The notes: generated by a model from the sequence alone, not told the origin. A stretch of 64,000 nt of DNA from Anaerolineales bacterium (GCA_020634855.1 JACKAU010000008.1:62001-126000); one strand, 5' to 3'. Shown: positions 1 to 8,061, counted from the first letter of the stretch. Numbers and translations are program-made.

Positions 1-886
1 AGATGGCCTGCTGGTAGGTTTTGAATTCGGGTTGAAGCGCTTCGTGCAAGGCGACGGCTTTGGCCGCGATGACGTGCATCAAGGGGCCGCCCTGAATACC
101 GGGAAAGACGGCGCGATCGATGGCTTTGGCATGTTGTTCTTTACACAGAATTAACCCGCCCCGTGGACCTCGCAGGGTTTTGTGGGTGGTGGTGGTCACG
201 ATATCGCAGTAGGGAACCGGATCGGAATGCAAGCCGGCGGCGATCATACCGGCCACGTGGGCCATGTCCATCATCAGATAGGCCCCGACGCTGTCAGCGA
301 TTTCTCGCAGGCGGGGAAAATCCCACTCGCGCGGATAGGCGCTGGCGCCGGCCAGTAGCAGTTTGGGTTTATGTTCTTCGGCCAAAGCGGCAATGGTATC
401 GTAATCAAGCTGTTCTGTATCAGGATCGACCCCGTATTGAACAAAGTTGTAGTAATGGCCAGAGTAGTTTATTTTCATACCGTGGGTCAAGTGACCGCCA
501 TGATCGAGCTTGAAAGCTAAAACCGTATCGTGAGGTTTTAGCAGCGCCATGTAGGCCGCCGCGTTGGCCTGGGCACCGGAATGAGGCTGAACATTGGCAT
601 GCTCCGCACCAAATAGCTGCTTAGCGCGGGAACGGGCCAACTCTTCGGCAACGTCAACATACTCACAGCCGCCATAATAGCGGTGACCGGGATATCCCTC
701 GGCATATTTGTTGGTTAGCACCGTTCCCTGAGCGGCCATAACGGCGGCGCTAGTGTAATTTTCGGAGGCAATCAGCTCGATTTGCTCTCGTTGGCGTTGG
801 CGCTCGCTCCGGACGGCCTCCAACAATTCAGGATCGACCTGAGCGAGAAGGTCATCGGCAGCGGCGACACGTTTATTTTGGGTCAT
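1..886 (-). CDS. glyA: Serine hydroxymethyltransferase, C-terminus cut by window edge
   Basis: PLP enzyme that interconverts serine and glycine while transferring a one-carbon unit to tetrahydrofolate, in the cytosol. The reverse strand reads MTQNKRVAAADDLLAQVDPE, continues through IELIASENYTS and YYGGCEYVD, and reaches the PLP-lysine motif TTTTHKTLRGPRGG, all family hallmarks. About 295 residues are visible; the family is usually about 415, so roughly the last quarter lies outside the window. The ATG at 886 is preceded by TCAGGAG with suitable spacing. It lies downstream of tRNA-Val on the same strand but behind a terminator, so it probably has its own promoter. A small hairpin (about 977-1005) lies in its leader region; its role is unknown. 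Identification is secure. Confidence 0.96.
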   Translation of the reverse strand, partial: MTQNKRVAAADDLLAQVDPELLEAVRSERQRQREQIELIASENYTSAAVMAAQGTVLTNKYAEGYPGHRYYGGCEYVDVAEELARSRAKQLFGAEHANVQPHSGAQANAAAYMALLKPHDTVLAFKLDHGGHLTHGMKINYSGHYYNFVQYGVDPDTEQLDYDTIAALAEEHKPKLLLAGASAYPREWDFPRLREIADSVGAYLMMDMAHVAGMIAAGLHSDPVPYCDIVTTTTHKTLRGPRGGLILCKEQHAKAIDRAVFPGIQGGPLMHVIAAKAVALHEALQPEFKTYQQAI

Positions 887-1009
887 CTTTTTTTCTCCTG
901 ACAGTAAACTTTTTTTCGGTGAGACGGAACAAAACTCCGCCTTGTACTTTACCCGAAAAAAATAGTATCTTTGTGAGGCTTCTCTTAATAAAGAGTTAGA
1001 AGCCCGGAC

Positions 1010-1036
1010 AATAAAAATGGCCTGGTTTCCCAGGCC
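1010..1036 (-). terminator. Rho-independent terminator of tRNA-Val
   Basis: On the minus strand a 7-bp GC-rich stem GGCCTGG/CCAGGCC with a GAAA tetraloop (1019-1036) is followed by ATTTTTATT. It lies 14 bases past the tRNA 3' end and should separate the tRNA transcript from glyA. Confidence 0.85.
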
Positions 1037-1049
1037 TTCCTTGGACTAA

Positions 1050-1123
1050 TGGGCGGTACAAGACTCGAACTTGTGGCCTCCACGATGTCAACGTGGCGCT
1101 CTAACCAACTGAGCTAACCGCCC
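1050..1123 (-). tRNA. tRNA-Val (anticodon GAC)
   Basis: The minus strand folds as a complete cloverleaf: acceptor arm GGGCGGT/ACCGCCC, D-arm GCTC...GAGC, anticodon arm CCACG/CGTGG with loop TTGACAT (anticodon GAC) and T-loop TTCGAGT. The discriminator base is A and CCA is not encoded, so CCA must be added after transcription. It is flanked by its own promoter and terminator. Confidence 0.96.
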
Positions 1124-1136
1124 GAAACAATATTTT

Positions 1137-1164
1137 ATTATAAGCTTCTGGTTGAAATGCGCAA
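1137..1164 (-). promoter_or_regulatory. Sigma-70-type promoter of tRNA-Val
   Basis: On the minus strand a perfect -10 TATAAT (1142-1137) lies 16 bp after TTGCGC (1164-1159, four of six consensus matches). The predicted start is about six bases before the mature tRNA 5' end. Confidence 0.7.
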
Positions 1165-1190
1165 ATATGGACGTTCTGCCTCGACCAAAC

Positions 1191-1490
1191 CTAAACACCC
1201 ATGCTGTCGGCAATTGTGTTCATTTTTTGGGCCAATTCGAAATCGAGCCGGCTGATGCCTTTAGCGCTGTGAGTGGTCAAATCAATGATCACTTTATTCC
1301 ACACATTCTGCCATTCAGGATGATGATCCATTTGTTCGGCCAGCATAGCCGCCTGGGTCATAAACCCCCAGGCTTGCACAAAATCCTTGAATTTTAGCTC
1401 GCGATGAAGTTTTTCATCCTTCACTTCCCAATGGGGGAGACTCTTTAAGTTGGCCTCAATTTCATCGCTAGTGAGTTTTGTAACAGCCAT
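1191..1490 (-). CDS. 4a-hydroxytetrahydrobiopterin dehydratase (PCD/DCoH family)
   Basis: Dehydrates 4a-hydroxytetrahydropterin, recycling the cofactor of aromatic amino-acid hydroxylases; in bacteria without such hydroxylases it may act in other pterin or molybdopterin pathways. The 99-residue length is typical. The active-site pattern is present as MDHHPEWQNVWNKV followed by LTTHSAKGIS, giving the paired His and the downstream TH..G. The ATG is preceded by AGAGGAGAATACC, a strong ribosome binding site. It stands alone, with no hydroxylase or folate gene beside it, so its physiological substrate here is unknown. Confidence 0.93.
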   Translation of the reverse strand: MAVTKLTSDEIEANLKSLPHWEVKDEKLHRELKFKDFVQAWGFMTQAAMLAEQMDHHPEWQNVWNKVIIDLTTHSAKGISRLDFELAQKMNTIADSMGV

Positions 1491-1650
1491 GGTATTCTCC
1501 TCTGAAGTATACTTATTCGTTTGTTGATTCTATTATAACTTTAGAGTATTAAGATGGGTTTAATCGGTACCCTGTTTGATTCTGGTGGAAGTTACTGAGG
1601 TTGCAACTTTGCCTCCGGCCGGGTGAACAGTACGGCATTTGTCCACTACC

Positions 1651-1679
1651 TTGACATTCAAGGTGAAATTCGGTATCGT
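1651..1679 (+). promoter_or_regulatory. Candidate promoter for the 1761 gene
   Basis: TTGACA (1651-1656), a 17-bp spacer, then TATCGT (1674-1679). The -35 is a perfect consensus match and the -10 matches four of six. It lies about 80 bases before the start codon at 1761. Confidence 0.5.
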
Positions 1680-1760
1680 TGATTTTAAGGTTTAAATCGT
1701 AATTTTCAGTAGTTCAGTTTGCCCAGATTTAAGAATTATAGAAAATAAGGAGATGGTTCA

Positions 1761-2309
1761 ATGCCCACAGCTCATGATGTTGATGTAAAGATCGATGACC
1801 TAATCGATCTGGCGACTCAAACCTTTAAACAAGAAACTGAAACCCATTATCAGGAATTCCAAACGCTTATCACCGATCTGGAGGGACTGGCTCGGGAGAC
1901 CTTTCAAGCTAAACTGGGCGATTTATTCTGGCCCATTTTAGCCAAATTGGAGCAAGGCGACGCTTTAACCACAGCCGAACACAATGTATTGGAGATGTTG
2001 ATGGTCGGCGAAGCCAAATATTACCTTCGTTTCGAGACCAATGTCGAACTGTGGCGCGCTGAATTAAAACGGCTGATCGAAGCGATCAAAAAACGGCAAG
2101 CCGAGGGACTGGATGAGATCGACAGTTTGATGACGCTGCGGGCTTTGTGCCGCGAAGCGATGCGGATTATCCCTGATCTGGCCTATTACTTTCGCGAAAA
2201 AGAACGCGTCCGCCGTTTTGAAGAAGCTACCAGCGGGGCCATTGATGTTGAGGCTCGCCGCTTACTGGCTAACTTAATCAAAGAAATGATGGAGTCTGAT
2301 CAACTTTAG
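1761..2309 (+). CDS. Uncharacterised helical protein, 182 aa
   Basis: Family not recognised. The protein is highly charged and predicted almost wholly alpha-helical, with no signal peptide, membrane segment or cysteine cluster. The centre (KRLIEAIKKRQAEGLDEIDS) looks like a surface helix hairpin, and the C-terminal half is rich in Arg/Glu pairs. The coding signal is supported by a ribosome binding site (AAGGAGATGGTTCA before ATG) and an upstream promoter-like sequence. The thioesterase gene follows after an 83-base spacer containing a short repeat hairpin, so the two may share a transcript. A cytosolic or regulatory role is possible but cannot be inferred from sequence. Confidence 0.75.
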   Translation: MPTAHDVDVKIDDLIDLATQTFKQETETHYQEFQTLITDLEGLARETFQAKLGDLFWPILAKLEQGDALTTAEHNVLEMLMVGEAKYYLRFETNVELWRAELKRLIEAIKKRQAEGLDEIDSLMTLRALCREAMRIIPDLAYYFREKERVRRFEEATSGAIDVEARRLLANLIKEMMESDQL

Positions 2310-2371
2310 TTGGTTGGTTGGTTGGTTGGTTGGATAGTTGGCTGACAACAAACAAACCAGCCAATTAACCC
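2309..2371. repeat. TTGG short-repeat foldback
   Basis: Immediately after the stop codon come five or more TTGG units, then GATAGTTGGCTG and, further on, CCAGCCAATTAACC, which can pair back with the TTGG tract. It is one of several spacers in this window that hold a locus-specific tandem repeat able to fold on itself. Confidence 0.6.
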
Positions 2372-2392
2372 GCTTTTTTTAAAGGATTTCGA

Positions 2393-2863
2393 ATGACAGG
2401 TAAACGCGTTCTAGAAAGCCAAGTAGCTTTAAACCAACTAATGCTGCCGGAACACGCCAATCCGATGGGCAGCGTCCATGGCGGCAATATTATGAAACTA
2501 GTTGATGAAACCGGCGGCCTATGTGCAATGCGACATTCTAGGCGACCGGTGGTTACGGTAGCGATGGACTCGATGACGTTTCACCAGCCGGTTAACGTCG
2601 GCGATATGTTGATGCTGGAAGCCAATATGACCTGGGTTGGTTCCAGTTCGATGGAAGTTGAGGTCATGGTCAAGGCTGAAAATTTACTAACCGGCGAGCA
2701 AACCCATACCAATACCGCCTATCTAGTCTATGTCGCGCTCGACGATACCGGCCGGACTACTTCGGTGCCGCCGCTGCTGATCGAGACCGAGCAAGAAAAA
2801 CGCCGCTGGCAGGAGGCTAAAGCTCGCCAGCGGCGTCGAATAAAAGCCAGTAAACCTCTTTAA
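2393..2863 (+). CDS. Acyl-CoA thioesterase, hotdog fold (YciA/BACH-like)
   Basis: Hydrolyses acyl-CoA to free acid and CoA in the cytosol. At 156 aa it is a single hotdog domain. The family signature is clear: LMLPEHANPMGSVHGGNIMK, the region around the catalytic Asp/Asn and the HGG helix, then VTVAMDSMTFHQPVNVGD, as in cytosolic long-chain acyl-CoA hydrolases. The last ~25 residues are a basic tail (RRWQEAKARQRRRIKA). An AAAGGATTTCGA sequence precedes the ATG. The 3' end overlaps the convergent serC stop by four bases. The acyl-chain preference cannot be read from sequence. Confidence 0.92.
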   Translation: MTGKRVLESQVALNQLMLPEHANPMGSVHGGNIMKLVDETGGLCAMRHSRRPVVTVAMDSMTFHQPVNVGDMLMLEANMTWVGSSSMEVEVMVKAENLLTGEQTHTNTAYLVYVALDDTGRTTSVPPLLIETEQEKRRWQEAKARQRRRIKASKPL

Positions 2864-3951
2864 CCGTATTTTTGCGCGAAGGCGTGCATAAAATCGGCTA
2901 AAGCTTCCACACCGACCAACGGTTGGGCATTGTAGATTGAAAAGCGCAGCCCGCCAACCGAGCGATGCCCTTTAACCCCACTTAGGCCGACTTGAGCGGC
3001 TTCGCTAATAAATTTTTTCTCAAGGTCCTCATCGCCGCCACTAATCCGGCAGATCACGTTCATCTTAGATCGATCCGGTTTAGCCACCGGGCAGGTGTAA
3101 AAATCGGTCCCGTCGATGAGGTTGTAAAGGATATCGGCCTTCTCTTGATTACGACCGGTAATTACCGGCAGTCCACCCTCGGCCTCAATCCACTCCAGGA
3201 CCAAACCGACCATATATATCGCAAAAGCAGGCGGCGTGTTGTAAAGCGATCGCTGCTTGATGTGGGTCCGGTATTGGAGCATGGTCGGCAGAATCTGAGG
3301 CGCGCGTTCGGCCAGTTCGGGGCGCATAATCACCACGGTGACGCCGGCCGGACCGATATTTTTTTGCGCGCCGGCAAAGATTAAGCCAAATTGGGAAACA
3401 TCAACCGGACGAGACAGAATATCAGATGACATATCGGCCACCAGTGGCACCTCGCCGGTATCCGGAAACGCCGACCATTGCGTCCCAAAGATGGTGTTAT
3501 TGGAGCAGACATGAACGTAAGAGGCGTTTTCGCTGAAGCTCATTTCAGCAGTGGTCGGCAAACGGGTGAAATTCTCGACCTCAGTGGAGGCGGCGATATC
3601 ATATGCCGCGACCTTTTTGAGTTCAGCGATGGCTTTTTTGGTCCAGGCGCCGGTATGCAGGACATCGACCGGTTGGCCTTGTAAAAACAGGTTTTGTGGA
3701 ACCATAGCAAATTGCAGACTGGCCCCTCCCTGTAAAAATAGTACAACGTAATCATCGGGAATACTCATTACCCGGCGCAGACCAGTTTCGGCATTACTTA
3801 GGATTTGCTCAAACTCTTTGGAGCGGTGGCTCATCTCCAGCACAGACATGCCGCAGCCCTGGTAATTTAACATCTCGTCGCGGGCACGCTCTAACACCGG
3901 GACCGGTAGAACGGCGGGACCAGGACTAAAATTAAAAATTCGGTTATACAT
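2860..3951 (-). CDS. serC: Phosphoserine aminotransferase
   Basis: PLP-dependent transamination of 3-phosphohydroxypyruvate with glutamate, the second step of serine synthesis (also used in pyridoxal phosphate synthesis). The N-terminus MYNRIFNFSPGPAVLPVPVL is diagnostic. GMSVLEMSHRSKEF, FLQGGASLQFAM and the Schiff-base region FAGAQKNIGPAGVTVVI (PLP lysine in AQK) follow. At 363 aa it matches the family. A reading frame opens ten codons earlier, but the ATG at 3951 has AAGGGGGT at the right spacing and yields the canonical N-terminus. glyA lies 2 kb away on the same strand, so serine/glycine metabolism is clustered loosely. Upstream is a good promoter. Confidence 0.96.
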   Translation of the reverse strand: MYNRIFNFSPGPAVLPVPVLERARDEMLNYQGCGMSVLEMSHRSKEFEQILSNAETGLRRVMSIPDDYVVLFLQGGASLQFAMVPQNLFLQGQPVDVLHTGAWTKKAIAELKKVAAYDIAASTEVENFTRLPTTAEMSFSENASYVHVCSNNTIFGTQWSAFPDTGEVPLVADMSSDILSRPVDVSQFGLIFAGAQKNIGPAGVTVVIMRPELAERAPQILPTMLQYRTHIKQRSLYNTPPAFAIYMVGLVLEWIEAEGGLPVITGRNQEKADILYNLIDGTDFYTCPVAKPDRSKMNVICRISGGDEDLEKKFISEAAQVGLSGVKGHRSVGGLRFSIYNAQPLVGVEALADFMHAFAQKYG

Positions 3952-3989
3952 CGTTACCCCCTTGCATAATATCATCAACCGATGCTTTC

Positions 3990-4017
3990 ATTATAGACCC
4001 ATACCGTTGGCTGACAA
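3990..4017 (-). promoter_or_regulatory. Sigma-70-type promoter of serC
   Basis: Minus strand: TTGTCA (4017-4012), 16-bp spacer, perfect TATAAT (3995-3990), about 40 bases before the chosen start codon. Confidence 0.72.
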
Positions 4018-4021
4018 ACTA

Positions 4022-4060
4022 AACAAAATAAAAAAGTGGCAGCCGGTTACCGGCTGCCAC
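4022..4060 (-). terminator. Terminator of the oxidase cluster
   Basis: An 11-bp perfect stem GTGGCAGCCGG/CCGGCTGCCAC with a 3-base loop (4036-4060) is followed on the minus strand by TTTTTTATTTTG. It lies 20 bases after the last gene of the respiratory cluster and before the serC promoter. Confidence 0.9.
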
Positions 4061-4079
4061 TTTTCAAAATAGCCTTAAA

Positions 4080-4601
4080 TTACTTGAATGTTAGTAAATA
4101 TTCGACAAGCTGCGAAATTTGCTCTTCGGTCAACGTGTCTTGATACGTCGCCGGCATAACCGGTTGGTAGTCGGGTACCACAAAAATTAGCGGATCGACA
4201 ATCGACTCGTGGATGTACTCTTCCACCGTGGTTGCCTTGCCGGTGTAGTCGGGGGACTCAATTATCTCGGCTGCGAAATCGACCAAGCCGACCATATTCG
4301 GGCCGACGCCGGGGGGGGCATCTTCTGTAACAGCGTGACAGGCGATACAGCCGGCCCCGGCAAACACCGCCTCCAGATTGGAACTCTCACCGCCGGTGGC
4401 ACTGGAACTTTCACCACTGGCAGCGGGATCGCTTTGTTGCGCCTCACTTGGTGGTTCGGTGGTTTCGGTCGGCTGGTTGAGACGTTGTAACGCCACATCA
4501 ACCGGGGTTGGGGTGGGTAATGGCGCCAAATCAGAACTACAGCCCATCAATATGACTAAAGTCGCGCTACAAATGATGACGAGTTTTTGAATGGTGGTCA
4601 T
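4080..4601 (-). CDS. Monoheme c-type cytochrome lipoprotein
   Basis: Outward-facing electron carrier. Residues 1-21 form a lipoprotein signal ending in LMGC, so Cys21 should be lipidated. A Ser/Pro/Thr-rich linker (about 22-75) follows, then a class I cytochrome c domain with heme site CIACH, GVGPNMVG, and a distal Met in PVMPATYQ. The C-terminus LTEEQISQLVEYLLTFK is the standard final helix. The 173-residue length fits a tethered single-heme cytochrome. It is the last gene of the oxidase cluster, so it may deliver electrons to the cbb3 oxidase (inference from position). The ATG is preceded by GAGGAGATC. Confidence 0.9.
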   Translation of the reverse strand: MTTIQKLVIICSATLVILMGCSSDLAPLPTPTPVDVALQRLNQPTETTEPPSEAQQSDPAASGESSSATGGESSNLEAVFAGAGCIACHAVTEDAPPGVGPNMVGLVDFAAEIIESPDYTGKATTVEEYIHESIVDPLIFVVPDYQPVMPATYQDTLTEEQISQLVEYLLTFK

Positions 4602-4729
4602 TAATACGAGATCTCCTCACTTTGATATTTCCCCAATTCTGGGGAGTATTTGGTGTCTAGCCAGGATAACCGGCGCTTAACCCCAAAACTTAAGCAAAAG
4701 CACCCGTCACTGGATTGGCTCCGCCGGTT

Positions 4730-5869
4730 TTATCCATCGCTGGCACAGCGAAAACCAACGGTTGGATTACCATAATCTTCGACCTGGTTGCGGCGATTGG
4801 CCGTACGGGCCTCATCGACCGGGTCGGAAAACGAACCGCCACGTACTACCCGGCCGATGCCTTCACCCCGCCGTTGGGAGGGGCCAATAGGATCGGTATC
4901 ATCGGCAATGCGATAATAATCCGCTTTGTACCAATCAAAGACCCACTCGCTGACATTGCCGCCCATATCCAATAGGCCCGCCGGAGAGATATCCTCCGGA
5001 AACGTGCCCACCGGCGCCGCTTGCCCAACCGAGGTTTCGCCGACGTTGGCCTTCGCCGCCGCCGGATCACTGCCCCAAGGCCACAGGTATTTCGCTTGTT
5101 TGTCGATATCCCACCCGGCGGCTACCTCCCATTCGGCTTCGGTAGGCAGCCGTTGGCCGCGCCAATGACAGTAATTGTTGGCCTCGGTCCAGGGAATGTT
5201 GACCATCGGATAATTATCGTAGGCCGGGTCATTGAGATAGTTCACTTCGGTTGTGCTGGCATCGCTGGTGGGCGGCGCACATTCACCGGCCTCGATACAC
5301 TGCCAATATTGCCCCACCGTGACCTCAGTTCGATCAATTTCAAAAGCCGACAAGCTCACGGGGTGGGCCGGCTGTTCATCAGTTTCGCCCAGGCCGGGCG
5401 GGCTTCCCATGGTAAAAGAAGTGGCCGGAATTGGCAACATTTCTGCGGCAATCGGGACAATTGCCGGCGGTTCAACGTCAGGCGCGACCGGCTGCGTAAT
5501 GGGCGCGTCCAGCCGCCAGACTAAGATATCGAGCGGGCGGAGGGTCCAGCCGGTGCGACCGTCCCACAAGCGCACTTGCACCCAATCCCATGCCTCAGTC
5601 CGCCCGGTAATTTCCAACGTGCGGCCCGGACCAAAGCGGGCCATAAGCGGAGCCGACTCGTCCGGTATGGTGCGGACCAGGGCCACATCGCCAGCCGGAA
5701 CAACAAAGCTGGACGAAGCCTTAGAGCGGAGGTAAAACAAGCCTCCTATGACAACTAGCGCTAAAACTACAGGGATAAAAATACAACCAATAGCCATTTG
5801 GACTTTGGGTTGAGGAGCATAAGGACGTTTAGGGGATGGCGTCGTTGGCGAATCTGTTATTGTTGACAC
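4730..5869 (-). CDS. Membrane-anchored FGE/SUMF1-fold protein with SH3-like domain
   Basis: Residues 1-24 are a Pro/Ser/Thr-rich cytoplasmic tail and about 25-47 a transmembrane helix. Residues ~55-115 look like a bacterial SH3 domain (GRTLEITGRTEAWDWVQV, DGRTGWT). Residues ~145-379 are a formylglycine-generating-enzyme/sulfatase-modifying fold: FTMGSPPG, FEIDRTEVTVGQYW, RLPTEAEWEVAA, LLDMGGNVSEWVFDWY, VVRGGSF, VGFRCA. FGE enzymes oxidise a sulfatase Cys to formylglycine; many bacterial members instead act as oxygenases or lack catalysis. No sulfatase is present here. Start is GTG, ten bases after the CcoG-like gene, suggesting coupled translation. Its role in an oxidase operon is unknown. 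Confidence 0.85.
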   Translation of the reverse strand: MSTITDSPTTPSPKRPYAPQPKVQMAIGCIFIPVVLALVVIGGLFYLRSKASSSFVVPAGDVALVRTIPDESAPLMARFGPGRTLEITGRTEAWDWVQVRLWDGRTGWTLRPLDILVWRLDAPITQPVAPDVEPPAIVPIAAEMLPIPATSFTMGSPPGLGETDEQPAHPVSLSAFEIDRTEVTVGQYWQCIEAGECAPPTSDASTTEVNYLNDPAYDNYPMVNIPWTEANNYCHWRGQRLPTEAEWEVAAGWDIDKQAKYLWPWGSDPAAAKANVGETSVGQAAPVGTFPEDISPAGLLDMGGNVSEWVFDWYKADYYRIADDTDPIGPSQRRGEGIGRVVRGGSFSDPVDEARTANRRNQVEDYGNPTVGFRCASDG

Positions 5870-5879
5870 AATGATTACT

Positions 5880-6767
5880 CTATCGCGAGGGATTCTCCAT
5901 GGGTAGGAGGGGAATGATTTCTTGTTCGGTATTCCAGCGCAGTGGGGCCGGTAACCCTTCTAAATCCATGCGGATTTGACACACGTCGATGCAGTCGCCG
6001 CATAAAATACATTGACCGAACCCGCCGTTCATCGAGTCTTTAAAGTCCATCTCACGGGGCGACAGTTCCATCGGGCAAACCTGGGTACACAACCCGCAGT
6101 CAACACAGGCCCGGCTGCTGTCGAACGTGATTCGCAGCGAGTTTTTCTGGGTCACAACGGTGAGATACAGCCCAAAGGGACACATGCTCTCACAGAACTT
6201 GAAGCCCATTTTGTGCAGAATAACAAAACCAATCAGTACCAGCAGCGCAAATGCGCCCCAAACCAGGCCAAAATAGACATGCTGCGGATTGAACAGCGTG
6301 CCCAGATCGATGACCCAATTCAGCACGACCAGCGTGGCGATCATCGCAAAGATAAGATTGGCCGAGGCTAAAATCAAAGCTCGGCGTTTGTGCCGGCGCA
6401 GTTCATGGTTGATGATCAAGCCCAGCCGGTTGATCAACCCCCAGGGGCAAATCCAACCGCACAACAGCCGTCCGACAAAATAGTTTTCAAAGAAGTTGAC
6501 AAAGTAGGTCCCCAACCACAGGATAACCACCGCTTGTAGGGCCAGTGTCATCGACACTTCTCGGCCCATAATCCAGTATTGGTCGTTGGTAAAGTCGAGC
6601 TTGAGCCAGTGCATAGCCGGCACCAGCACAAATGAGATGACCACCAGCGCCTGAACCACCCAGCGAAATTTGGTGTACATGGTCACCGGCTTCAAGTGGG
6701 CCAGCCGGATTTTGGGGATCTTTGTTTCTCTAAAGGTTGGATAATCGAAAATTGTTGGTTTTGCCAT
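5880..6767 (-). CDS. CcoG/NapH-like membrane polyferredoxin
   Basis: Integral membrane iron-sulfur protein. Helices lie near residues 30-50 and 75-95, with LCGWICPWGLINR, and FCESMCPFGLYL after two more helices. Two ferredoxin clusters follow: CVDCGLCTQVCPMEL and CILCGDCIDVCQIRM, sufficient for two 4Fe-4S clusters. CcoG (RdxA/FixG) reduces copper during cbb3 oxidase assembly, which suits the operon; the NapH/MauN relatives pass electrons from quinol. It lacks the C-terminal Ig-like domain of full CcoG. The frame opens at a TTG 12 codons earlier, but ATG at 6767 gives MAKPTIFDYPTFRE and is preferred; neither start has a strong ribosome binding site. Confidence 0.85.
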   Translation of the reverse strand: MAKPTIFDYPTFRETKIPKIRLAHLKPVTMYTKFRWVVQALVVISFVLVPAMHWLKLDFTNDQYWIMGREVSMTLALQAVVILWLGTYFVNFFENYFVGRLLCGWICPWGLINRLGLIINHELRRHKRRALILASANLIFAMIATLVVLNWVIDLGTLFNPQHVYFGLVWGAFALLVLIGFVILHKMGFKFCESMCPFGLYLTVVTQKNSLRITFDSSRACVDCGLCTQVCPMELSPREMDFKDSMNGGFGQCILCGDCIDVCQIRMDLEGLPAPLRWNTEQEIIPLLPMENPSR

Positions 6768-6972
6768 GGTTAAAATAGTCAACCTATCCCGGTTAAGTCT
6801 CAATATTCAGTATATCAAAAAATGGGCTATATACTTCCGTCAATTGAATAGTTTGCCCCTGGTCAGTTAGACAGGTTTTAATTAAGGCTAAAAGCAACTC
6901 AGAAGGCCGGACGCCTCTGGCCGTTATGATTCGAGCAAAAAGCGCCGGATATCCAAACCATTGTAGCTGAAA

Positions 6973-7110
6973 TCAAACAGCCGGTGGTCCCATCATAATG
7001 GCGGTAACCGTTAAAGTCGCGATAATGATAATCGCCAAAACCACCACCGCCACCATAATTAAGGCGATGCTTTTGGAGCTTCCGTCGTCGTCGGGGGCTG
7101 GGGATGCCAT
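6973..7110 (-). CDS. Small single-helix membrane protein, 45 aa
   Basis: A short gene whose start overlaps, in another frame, the last 52 bases of the neighbouring 251-aa gene. It begins MASPAPDDDGSSKS, followed by one strongly hydrophobic helix (about residues 15-40) and ends GPPAV. ATG is preceded by AGAGGAGACAACAG, a better ribosome binding site than most genes here. The acidic/Ser tail then helix layout suggests a single-pass small subunit or assembly factor of the neighbouring oxidase (inference). No homologue is recognised. Confidence 0.6.
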   Translation of the reverse strand: MASPAPDDDGSSKSIALIMVAVVVLAIIIIATLTVTAIMMGPPAV

Positions 7111-7814
7111 TCTGTTGTCTCCTCTGGATTATTGCTACCTCGGCTGCGGCGGAGTTGGATGATCAGTAAAATCAGGCCCAAGCCGGTCAGTAACCCTAAA
7201 ATATTTCTGGCCCAACTCACTTGCTGAAAAGCCGTTTGCCACTCCGCCATAAGGCTTTGTTTATCACCGCCGGTAATACCGGTCACATCGATCAGCGTGG
7301 ACGGCGCCCCCGGCTGAGGCTGCCACTCCCCTTGAACCGTAACGGTGTCACCCACCTGAAAACCGGTCAACCGGCGGTCGCCGCTGGGAACAGAGTGAAG
7401 TTCGTGCTGGATGATCCGATCACGGGTTTCGCTAGGCATAATCTGCACATGGCCGCCGGTTAAGGCCAGCACAAAGGGAGGAAAGACATAACCGAATTCT
7501 TCCTGGTAACGCACCTCGCGCCCTTCGGCCGGACGCTCGCGATAAACGATCAGCCCACCCGACGCATCGGTCGTACATGGAATTAGCCGGCAGGTTTCTT
7601 CTGAAATTTGGCCCCGCAGCATGACCACGTTCGTTGCCGGTTGCGCTTGCAGCTCGGCTAGACTGGTAATTTCCGGGATATCTTGATACGCGTCAAATTT
7701 ACCTTTAACCTGACTGTAGCCCATTTGGCTACTCAAGAAGAAAATGAACAACACCGGCGTAAAAAAGATCAGCAGCCCGGTCACCCACCCACTTCGACCA
7801 ATCACCTTAATCAT
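7059..7814 (-). CDS. Two-helix membrane protein with extracytoplasmic domain, unknown
   Basis: Residues ~10-30 and ~200-222 are hydrophobic helices flanking a ~165-residue domain, followed by a Pro/Thr/Glu-rich tail. The domain contains MLRGQISEE, LIVYRERPAEG and GFQVGDTVTVQGEWQPQ, a beta-rich pattern loosely like OB-fold or GIDE-type membrane domains; this resemblance is weak. Two Cys (CRLIPC) could form a disulfide. It lies in the respiratory cluster just downstream of the MITE insertion and upstream of the 45-aa and CcoG-like genes. Function unknown; an oxidase maturation role is suggested only by position. Confidence 0.72.
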   Translation of the reverse strand: MIKVIGRSGWVTGLLIFFTPVLFIFFLSSQMGYSQVKGKFDAYQDIPEITSLAELQAQPATNVVMLRGQISEETCRLIPCTTDASGGLIVYRERPAEGREVRYQEEFGYVFPPFVLALTGGHVQIMPSETRDRIIQHELHSVPSGDRRLTGFQVGDTVTVQGEWQPQPGAPSTLIDVTGITGGDKQSLMAEWQTAFQQVSWARNILGLLTGLGLILLIIQLRRSRGSNNPEETTEWHPQPPTTTEAPKASP

Positions 7815-7861
7815 CTTTCAAAACTTTCTTCATTCTCAATTCTAAATTCTAAATTCTTTAT

Positions 7862-8054
7862 CTCGCTAACGGACACCCTTTGAATTTGACCTGGAATTAG
7901 CCAGCGAAGCCACCTTTTGGCCACCGGACCGCAGACGGCAGACAGTAGACCGCTCAAAAAATAGGCCGAACTGGGTCGCTTGGGCGGTCAGTGGACAGCG
8001 GTCGGCGGTCACGGGGGCAGACTCTTTGTCAAATCGAGTATGTGTCCGTTAGCA
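7862..8054 (-). mobile_element. Miniature inverted-repeat element (MITE), copy 1
   Basis: A non-coding ~193-bp block bounded by CTAACGGACAC (7866-7876) and GTGTCCGTTAG (8042-8052), perfect 11-bp terminal inverted repeats. It is flanked by the direct repeat AAATTCTTTAT (7851-7861 and 8055-8065), a target-site duplication of about 10-11 bp. The inverted second copy (20867-21061) is highly similar along its whole length. The right-hand duplication contains the stop codon of the 8062 gene, so the element landed exactly at that gene's 3' end inside the oxidase cluster. It encodes no transposase and would need one in trans. Confidence 0.88.
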
Positions 8055-8061
8055 AAATTCT

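Noticed and set aside
163..513. 116-aa plus-strand reading frame
   Set aside because: Antisense shadow of glyA with Arg/Ser-rich nonsense composition.
887..1009. Riboswitch in the glyA leader
   Set aside because: Only one small hairpin is visible in ~120 bases; the tandem glycine aptamer or other known riboswitch cores were not recognised.
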